Source: Clostridia bacterium (GTDB taxonomy: Bacteria > Bacillota > Clostridia > Oscillospirales > CAG-272). From it: a DNA stretch of 35,097 bases. Below are positions 30,106 to 35,097 of the stretch, in pieces (the stretch's first letter is position 1; the number at the start of each line of letters is the position of its first letter). Position numbers and translations under genes: made by a program. The DNA lies in the NCBI GenBank assembly GCA_017631325.1, contig JAGBTM010000057.1, forward strand, positions 1-35,097, read 5' to 3'. Below the pieces are notes generated by a model that made no database searches, had not been told where the DNA came from, and saw only the letters and a list, made by a program, of their open reading frames with translations.

Positions 30106-30696
30106 ATGAAAAAAACAGCACTTAATCTGCCAAACACGCTTTCGCTTATTCGTGTTCTTTTAGTTCCCCTTTTCGTAGCGGCGCTACTCTTTATGACAGG
30201 GTGCGGCGTGTGGGGTATGATAGTTCCCGCGCTTCTTTATATCATTACGGGTCTTACCGATATGCTCGACGGAAAAATCGCGAGAAAATATAATCTCGTC
30301 ACCGATTTCGGCAAGTTTATCGACCCCCTCGCAGACAAATTTATGGTCCTTGCTTCAATGATAAGCATACTCGTATGGATGATTTTACGCGGTGAGAGAG
30401 TGTGCGCGCTCGTGTTCGTTTGGGTAGTTCTTGTTATACTTCTTCGCGAGCTCGGTGTAACCAGCCTTAGACTAGTAGTAGCAGGCAAATCAGGTATCGT
30501 CGTCGCGGCAAGCATGCTTGGTAAAATCAAAACCGTATCCCAGATGGTTGGCACGGTAGTTCTTATACTCGAGCCTCTCGTATGGCAGGGAAGAGTTGTC
30601 TCCTACGTGTTTATGGGCATAATGGCGTTTACCACCGTTTTTTCCGGTCTCGATTACCTCAAGGCATACCTTCCTCATATCGATACCAATAAATAA
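30106..30696 (+). CDS. pgsA: CDP-diacylglycerol-glycerol-3-phosphate 3-phosphatidyltransferase
   Basis: 196 aa membrane enzyme that makes phosphatidylglycerol phosphate from CDP-diacylglycerol and glycerol-3-phosphate. The CDP-alcohol phosphotransferase signature is complete: LTDMLDGKIARKYNLVTDFG then KFIDPLADK, giving D-x2-DG-x2-AR-x8-G-x3-D-x3-D. Several hydrophobic helices flank it (LIRVLLVPLFVAALLFMTG at the start). AAAGGAAG precedes ATG 30106. The gene follows rimO by 90 bp and ends before a strong terminator. Confidence 0.95.
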   Translation: MKKTALNLPNTLSLIRVLLVPLFVAALLFMTGCGVWGMIVPALLYIITGLTDMLDGKIARKYNLVTDFGKFIDPLADKFMVLASMISILVWMILRGERVCALVFVWVVLVILLRELGVTSLRLVVAGKSGIVVAASMLGKIKTVSQMVGTVVLILEPLVWQGRVVSYVFMGIMAFTTVFSGLDYLKAYLPHIDTNK

Positions 30697-30712
30697 TTTT
30701 TGCGTCTAAAAT

Positions 30713-30759
30713 AAAAAAGAAGGACTGAGAGCCCTACGGTTCAATTCAGTCCTTCTTTT
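30713..30759. terminator. Terminator after pgsA
   Basis: AAAAAAGAAGGACTGA/TCAGTCCTTCTTTT stem with a 17-nt loop, T/A flanks both ways. A second weaker hairpin (CAGTTGGCTGATTA/TAATCAACTG) follows at 30772-30802. Confidence 0.88.
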
Positions 30760-30870
30760 GATGTTTATACTCAGTTGGCTGATTACTTATTTTAATCAAC
30801 TGACTGTTATACTTCATTAACTAATCACCTAACTGTGACTTAACTATATATTACGCCTTGTGTCAAGCTT

Positions 30871-31443
30871 TTACGCCAAGCACTTGCGCACGATAATGCC
30901 TATTTCCTCGGCCAAGGCATCTGCGCTCTTGGTTCTGCCGGAGAGAAGCCACATATATATGGTGTGAGATACTGCTCCGACTATCATGCTTGCAACTATC
31001 TCAGGGGACGCGCTCAGCACCATTCCACTCTTCTCGCTGTCAAGGAGCTTCTCATAGGTGTCCTTATAATTCTGCTCGGAAATGATGGTGAAAACCACGG
31101 GAGCCACGGAGCTGTTGAGAATATTGTTGACCTCTGTTTCGTGTCTTGAAATAAAATCCACGACCTGCTTTGCGTACTGAACGTAATATTCGGGAGTGAT
31201 ATCGGGCTTGCCGCCTCTCCAGATAATATCGTCAAATCTGTCGCGCATGCACTTTGCAAACGATGCGATGTAGTCGTATTTATCTCTGTAATGCTTGTAG
31301 AACGTAGTACGTCTTACGTCCGCCCTGTCGCAAAGCTCGTTTACAGTCATTTCCTCAATAGGCTTTTCAAGCAGCAGGGCCATGAACGCCTCTGATATCG
31401 CCTTTTTGGTTTTTTTAACTCTTAAATCTTCTTTTCGAGCCAT
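30871..31443 (-). CDS. TetR family transcriptional regulator
   Basis: 190 aa from ATG 31443 (AAGGAAG 8 bp upstream; a GTG at 31452 would sit on that site). The N-terminal helix-turn-helix is typical: VKKTKKAISEAFMALLLEKP, IEEMTVNELCDRADVRRTTF, YKHYRDKYDYIASF. The C-terminal ligand domain is all-helical and diverged (with a WRGGKPDITPEYYVQYAKQV section), of the TetR_C_33/YfiR-like style. Such proteins repress genes until a small molecule binds. No obvious target gene is adjacent except possibly itself; pgk is divergent 440 bp away. No palindromic operator was identified with confidence. Confidence 0.9.
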   Translation of the reverse strand: MARKEDLRVKKTKKAISEAFMALLLEKPIEEMTVNELCDRADVRRTTFYKHYRDKYDYIASFAKCMRDRFDDIIWRGGKPDITPEYYVQYAKQVVDFISRHETEVNNILNSSVAPVVFTIISEQNYKDTYEKLLDSEKSGMVLSASPEIVASMIVGAVSHTIYMWLLSGRTKSADALAEEIGIIVRKCLA

Positions 31444-31485
31444 AAATGACACTTCCTTTATACAAATTATACAAATTCTTCGATT

Positions 31486-31514
31486 ATTTTATCATTTTTT
31501 GTCAAAAAAGTCAA
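31486..31514 (-). promoter_or_regulatory. Promoter of the TetR gene
   Basis: On the minus strand: TTGACT (31509-31514), 17-bp spacer, TAAAAT (31486-31491). A near-perfect 9-bp direct repeat (TATACAAAT at 31459-31476) lies just downstream, a possible autoregulatory site. Confidence 0.65.
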
Positions 31515-31819
31515 TAGCAAAATTACCAAAATTTGAAAAAAATTTTAAAAATTTTGGTGCAAAATGTAATATAGGATTAACATTTGAAACAAAAAACGCT
31601 TTTTTTAGAAAATAACTTTCAAATGACAACTAACGCGCACGCCCTCTTGATTTATGACGTTTCCCACCTTTTAATCACGTTTTTTGTCAACACGAGGGGC
31701 ACGTTTTGGTTTTTTTACACTCGAGCTCTCTGAAAGTCAACTTTTGACAAGAGGACTGAACCACTAAAAACTACTTTCTTGAAAAGCTGAAAAAATTGTT
31801 AAAAAATAAACAACACGTA
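31515..31819. other. Intergenic stretch between tetR and pgk
   Basis: About 300 bp of AT-rich sequence. I see an imperfect inverted pair (CCTCTTG near 31652 and CAAGAGG near 31748) but no convincing gene or RNA. Confidence 0.45.
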
Positions 31820-31848
31820 TTGACTTAAAGCTTTATTTGTGTTAATAT
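31820..31848 (+). promoter_or_regulatory. pgk: Promoter of pgk
   Basis: TTGACT (31820-31825), 17-bp spacer, TAATAT (31843-31848), 38 bp before the start codon. Confidence 0.8.
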
Positions 31849-31886
31849 ATTAAAGGTAAAAAATATTTTAATAAGGAGAAATTAAA

Positions 31887-33203
31887 ATGGCAGCTTACAA
31901 CAAGAAGAACATCGAAGACGTAGCCGTAGCCGGCAAAACCGTGCTCGTTCGTTGCGACTTCAACGTACCTATGAAGGACGGCGTTATCACATCTGATAAA
32001 AGAATAGTAGGAGCGCTTCCCACCGTGAAGTATCTCCTTGACAATGGCGCAAAGGTTATTCTTTGCTCCCACATGGGCAAGCCTCACAACATCTTCACCG
32101 AGGGCTTCGGTCTCACCAAGAAGGAGAAGAAGGCTGTTGAGAAGCTTCCGGAGTCCGAGCGCGAGGAGGCTACCAAGAAGTATCTTGAGGCAGCACCCGC
32201 ACAAGACAAGAAGAAGCTCACCCTGAAGCCCGTATGCGCAAGACTTAACGAGCTTCTCGGCGCACAGAAGGTTACCTTTGCCGAGGACATTATCGGCCCC
32301 GATGCTAAGGCTAAGATTGCAGCACTCAAGGCAGGAGAGGCAGTGCTTCTTGAGAACACAAGATTTGACAAGAGAGAAGAGAAGAACGGTGCAGATTTTG
32401 CAAAGGAGCTTGCTTCCTACGCTGATATCTTCGTAAACGATGCGTTTGGCGCGGCTCACAGAGCTCACGCTTCTACCGCAGGCGTTGCTGATTACATTCC
32501 CGCGGTTTGCGGTTACCTTATCGAGAAGGAAATCTCGGTTATGGGCAAGGCGCTTGAGAACCCCGAGCGTCCCTTCGTTGCTATCCTCGGTGGCGCAAAG
32601 GTTGCTGACAAGCTCAACGTTATCGACAATCTTCTCACCAAGGTTGACACCCTCATTATCGGTGGAGGTATGGCATTCACCTTTGCTGCTGCAAATGGCT
32701 ACTGCGTTGGTAAGTCGCTTCTTGACGACACCAAGCTTGACTACTGCCGCGAGATGATGAAGAAGGCTGAGGAGCTTGGAGTAAAGCTTCTTCTCCCCAT
32801 CGACAATGCTATCGCAGACAGCTTCCCGAACCCCATCGACGGTCCTATCGACATCGAGTACGTTGACACCGACAAAATCCCCGCAGACAAAGAGGGTCTT
32901 GATATCGGTCCTAAGACTGCCGCTCTCTTTGCTGACGCAGTTCTTAGCGCAAAGACTGTTATCTGGAACGGTCCTATGGGCGTATTCGAGAACCCCACTC
33001 TTGCAAAGGGTACTATCGCAGTAGCAGAGGCTCTTGCATCTAGCTCCGCTATCACCATCGTAGGCGGCGGCGACTCCGCAGCAGCATGCGAGCAGCTTGG
33101 ATTTGCTCCCAAGATTACTCACATTTCTACGGGCGGTGGCGCATCGCTTGAATTCCTTGAGGGTAAGGATCTCCCGGGTGTTTCCTGCCTTCTGGATAAA
33201 TAA
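31887..33203 (+). CDS. pgk: Phosphoglycerate kinase
   Basis: 438 aa, ATG after AAGGAG. The enzyme makes ATP from 1,3-bisphosphoglycerate in glycolysis. Motifs: [88 protein letters not shown] and the nucleotide-binding [10 protein letters not shown] with the [13 protein letters not shown] end. It is some 35-40 residues longer than the usual 395-400 because of a charged helical insertion at about residues 69-110, between the SHMGKP substrate loop and the LKPVCARL helix. The stop codon is the first base triplet of a 106-bp tandem repeat. It precedes tpiA by 350 bp. Confidence 0.97.
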   Translation: MAAYNKKNIEDVAVAGKTVLVRCDFNVPMKDGVITSDKRIVGALPTVKYLLDNGAKVILCSHMGKPHNIFTEGFGLTKKEKKAVEKLPESEREEATKKYLEAAPAQDKKKLTLKPVCARLNELLGAQKVTFAEDIIGPDAKAKIAALKAGEAVLLENTRFDKREEKNGADFAKELASYADIFVNDAFGAAHRAHASTAGVADYIPAVCGYLIEKEISVMGKALENPERPFVAILGGAKVADKLNVIDNLLTKVDTLIIGGGMAFTFAAANGYCVGKSLLDDTKLDYCREMMKKAEELGVKLLLPIDNAIADSFPNPIDGPIDIEYVDTDKIPADKEGLDIGPKTAALFADAVLSAKTVIWNGPMGVFENPTLAKGTIAVAEALASSSAITIVGGGDSAAACEQLGFAPKITHISTGGGASLEFLEGKDLPGVSCLLDK

Positions 33204-33412
33204 TTTTGGCGATTTTCCCACTTTGCTCCCACTCGACGTAGATTTCTACGCCTTCGGGTCGCAAAGCAGAAAACTCACCTAAAATTCTGTATCGAGACTA
33301 GCAAAATAATTTTGGCGATTTCCCCACTTTGCTCCCACTCGACGTAGATTTCTATGCCTTCGGGTCGCAAAGCAGAAAACTCACCTAAAATTCTGTATCG
33401 GGCCTATACAAA
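33201..33412 (+). repeat. 106-bp tandem duplication between pgk and tpiA
   Basis: Two copies, 33201-33306 and 33307-33412, are nearly identical for their first 90 or so bases (start TAATTTTGGCGATT, then CGACGTAGATTTCTACG and GGGTCGCAAAGCAG). Each copy can fold: CTTTGC pairs with GCAAAG around CGTAGATTTCTACG. The first copy begins with the pgk stop codon. A short GGGCCTATACAAA doublet ends the array near 33426. Confidence 0.85.
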
Positions 33413-33495
33413 CGGGCCTATACAAATATTTCTATCAAACTAAATTCTATCTACCACATAACCGTAGTATTGGCAAAACGGTAGGTAAAAATACC

Positions 33496-33522
33496 ATAAC
33501 TCCCGCACATCGCGGGAGTTAT
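33496..33522. promoter_or_regulatory. 11-bp perfect hairpin upstream of tpiA
   Basis: ATAACTCCCGC, ACATC loop, GCGGGAGTTAT, followed by an A/T run (ATATAATTATAAT) rather than a T tract. It may be a pgk-side terminator, an operator or a 5' leader hairpin for tpiA, whose ATG is 31 bp away. Confidence 0.5.
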
Positions 33523-33553
33523 ATATAATTATAATGAAGGAAAAGGACTTAAA

Positions 33554-34312
33554 ATGAGAAAAATCGTAATCGCAGGAAACTGGAAAATGAATATGACCCC
33601 TGCTCAGACTAAAAAGTTTATTACCGAGCTTGCACCTATGGTAGCAGGACTTGATAAGTGCGATATCGTTCTGTGCGTTCCCTTCGTTGATATTGCTACC
33701 GCTATTGAGGCTGCGGCAGGCACTAATATCAAGATAGGCGCAGAAAACGTACACTTCGCTGAGAGCGGAGCTTACACCGGCGAAATCAGTGCCGCGATGC
33801 TTTCCGAAATCGGCACCGAGTACGTTATAGTTGGCCACTCTGAGCGCCGTCAGTACTTTGGCGAAACCGACACTACTGTAAATCTTCGCACCAAGGCTGC
33901 TCTTGCGGCAGGTCTTAAGGTTATCCTCTGTCTCGGTGAGGTTAAAGAAGAGAGACTTGCAGGCATTACCGACGAGGTTGTTGCTATGCAAACCAAGCTC
34001 GACCTTGCAGGAATTTCCGTCGAGGAGCTTAAGAACGTTATAATTGCCTACGAGCCCGTTTGGGCAATAGGCACCGGCCTTACTGCAACTCCCGAGCAGG
34101 CAGACGAAACCTGTGGAGTTATCCGTAAGACTATCGCTTCGCTCTACGGTGACGAGGCTGCCGAGGCTATTACCATTCAGTACGGTGGCTCTATGAACGA
34201 CCAGAACGCAGCCGAGCTTCTCTCTAAAGTCAACGTTGACGGAGGCCTTATCGGCGGCGCATCGCTCAAAACAGACAAGTTCACCGCAATAGTCAAGGCT
34301 GCAAACGCGTAA
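33554..34312 (+). CDS. tpiA: Triosephosphate isomerase
   Basis: 252 aa, normal length, ATG after GAAGGAAAAGG. It interconverts dihydroxyacetone phosphate and glyceraldehyde 3-phosphate. Active-site residues are visible: Asn and Lys in AGNWKMNM, His in VIVGHSERRQYFGE, Glu in IAYEPVWAIGTG, and the phosphate-binding IQYGGSMND and GGLIGGASL loops. It follows pgk in the same direction, the usual lower-glycolysis order in Firmicutes, but the repeat and hairpin in the spacer suggest separate control. A terminator follows. Confidence 0.97.
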   Translation: MRKIVIAGNWKMNMTPAQTKKFITELAPMVAGLDKCDIVLCVPFVDIATAIEAAAGTNIKIGAENVHFAESGAYTGEISAAMLSEIGTEYVIVGHSERRQYFGETDTTVNLRTKAALAAGLKVILCLGEVKEERLAGITDEVVAMQTKLDLAGISVEELKNVIIAYEPVWAIGTGLTATPEQADETCGVIRKTIASLYGDEAAEAITIQYGGSMNDQNAAELLSKVNVDGGLIGGASLKTDKFTAIVKAANA

Positions 34313-34321
34313 AACACTCGT

Positions 34322-34383
34322 AAGCGAATAAGACGCGTTGCAAAAGCATAAAACGCATCTAAAAAGCACAAGACACGCTTAAA
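34322..34383 (+). repeat. Three imperfect 20-bp tandem units after tpiA
   Basis: AAGCGAATAAGACGCGTTGC, AAGCATAAAACGCATCTAAA and AAGCACAAGACACGCTTAAA follow one another, sharing AAGC-N4-AARAC(G/A)C. Weak but regular. Confidence 0.4.
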
Positions 34384-34407
34384 ATATATTTTAATGCTTT
34401 TTAATAT

Positions 34408-34442
34408 AGCTCTTTCCTTGTTTTTTTGGGGAAGAGCTTTAT
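34408..34442 (+). terminator. Terminator after tpiA
   Basis: AGCTCTTTCC/GGGAAGAGCT stem (one mismatch) with a T-rich loop and a TTTATT tail. Confidence 0.75.
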
Positions 34443-34564
34443 TAAGAGCCTCATTCTAATATATTAGAAAAACGTTCAACAGGTCGTTGAAATAGCCAAA
34501 AACGCGATGGGAATTTTGTGCAAGCTTTACAAAAAAACATTATTAAAATCGTGCGAGTTGTCTC

Positions 34565-34593
34565 TTTAATTTTTAAATAAAGTTTGATATAAT
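34565..34593 (+). promoter_or_regulatory. Probable promoter of the ABC ATPase gene
   Basis: TTTAAT (34565-34570), 17-bp spacer, TATAAT (34588-34593). The -35 is weak. Confidence 0.5.
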
Positions 34594-34629
34594 TATATTG
34601 TTAAAAAATATTTTTAAGGAGAAAAAACA

Positions 34630-35097
34630 ATGGCAGGTCTTTCACTTAGACACATTTACAAAAAGTATCCCGGCGGCGTTACCGCCGTATCCGACTTCAA
34701 CCTCGAGATTAAGGACAAGGAGTTCCTTATCTTCGTTGGTCCTTCGGGCTGCGGTAAGTCTACCACTCTTCGTATGATAGCAGGACTTGAGGAGATTTCC
34801 GAGGGCGAGCTTTACATCGGCGACAGATACGTCAACGATATTGCTCCTAAGGACAGAGACATCGCGATGGTGTTCCAGAACTACGCTCTTTATCCTCATA
34901 TGTCCGTATTTGAAAATATGTCTTTCGGACTTAAACTTAATAAGGTTCCAAAGGAAAAGATTAAGCGTCTTGTTGAAGAAGCAGCAAGAATTCTTGATAT
35001 AAGCCACCTTCTTGACAGAAAGCCTAAGGCTTTGTCCGGTGGTCAGAAGCAGCGTGTTGCGCTCGGTCGTGCAATCGTTCGTGAGCCTAAGGTATTC
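34630..35097 (+). CDS. Sugar ABC transporter ATP-binding protein, MsmK/UgpC type (partial)
   Basis: The first 156 codons are present; the gene runs off the window. AAGGAG precedes ATG 34630. Walker A is GPSGCGKST (about 38-46), the Q-loop is [12 protein letters not shown], and the ABC signature [16 protein letters not shown] is followed directly by the window end, so Walker B and the C-terminal TOBE/MalK regulatory domain are not seen. The N-terminal [20 protein letters not shown] and the [20 protein letters not shown] stretch are characteristic of ATPases (MsmK, UgpC, MalK) that energise several carbohydrate ABC importers of CUT1 type. Linkage to glycolytic genes fits a shared sugar-import ATPase. 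Confidence 0.94.
   Translation, partial: MAGLSLRHIYKKYPGGVTAVSDFNLEIKDKEFLIFVGPSGCGKSTTLRMIAGLEEISEGELYIGDRYVNDIAPKDRDIAMVFQNYALYPHMSVFENMSFGLKLNKVPKEKIKRLVEEAARILDISHLLDRKPKALSGGQKQRVALGRAIVREPKVF

Noticed and set aside
31842..33221. 459-codon open frame on minus, antisense to pgk
   Set aside because: Fully opposite a textbook pgk; Leu/Cys/Val-rich shadow without a ribosome site.
33440..34369. 309-codon open frame on minus, antisense to tpiA
   Set aside because: Opposite a complete tpiA, with shadow-type composition.

Overview
The window comes from a bacterial chromosome, most likely an anaerobic gut-type Clostridia (Oscillospirales/Christensenellales-like). I infer this from the gene families (DUF5685 next to a J-domain protein, NhaC antiporter, ROK glucokinase, PPDK, msmK/ugpC-type ABC ATPase), strong AAGGAGG ribosome binding sites, sharp sigma-A promoters (several TTGACA/TTGATT-17 bp-TATAAT) and many T-tailed hairpin terminators. 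No rRNA, CRISPR array, transposase or recombinase gene was seen. One tRNA (Ser-GCU) and one strong candidate structured ncRNA are present.

Left end (1-4620): the 3' end of ppdK carries an insertion of about 4.3 kb. A perfect 19-bp direct repeat that contains the last codons and stop of ppdK flanks it (245-263 and 4521-4539). Directly inside the repeats lies a perfect 9-bp inverted repeat (CTGTGCTAT / ATAGCACAG). The cargo is (a) a minus-strand pair, a macro-domain protein followed by a Thoeris ThsB-type TIR protein, and (b) a divergent plus-strand operon of a DUF4417 protein, a stand-alone YwqJ-type deaminase toxin and two putative immunity proteins, with a 20-codon micro-ORF between the last two. 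No recombinase is encoded. It reads as a compact, non-autonomous defence/toxin cassette and is the main discovery candidate here.

Middle left (4621-11600): an XRE repressor and a small degenerate SLOG-like protein are divergent around a split operator. Then come a sugar-isomerase-like TIM barrel plus MATE transporter operon (minus), pyruvate kinase plus ROK glucokinase (plus), a hairpin array, and a membrane-anchored GIY-YIG protein.

Middle (11600-20640): two secreted modular proteins share N- and C-terminal regions but have different centres; one centre is a streptodornase-like DNase. A conserved-looking 43-aa peptide gene sits between them. These are followed by an NhaC antiporter, a DUF2130 coiled-coil protein and an MFS transporter.

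Middle right (20640-26630): a candidate pseudoknotted RNA of about 206 nt with its own promoter and terminator directly precedes a bPH2-type membrane protein. A small carbohydrate locus follows (AraC regulator and DUF4432 epimerase on minus; TIM-barrel isomerase and class II aldolase on plus). It lies between a 22-bp direct repeat whose right copy overlaps the 3' end of tRNA-Ser(GCU).

Right end (26630-35097): an operon of DUF5685, Cys-tailed J-domain protein and membrane protein, then rimO, pgsA, a TetR regulator, pgk (with an internal insertion), a 106-bp tandem repeat, tpiA and the start of an msmK/ugpC-type ABC ATPase. Central glycolysis genes (ppdK, pyk, glk, pgk, tpiA) are therefore interleaved with accessory cassettes.
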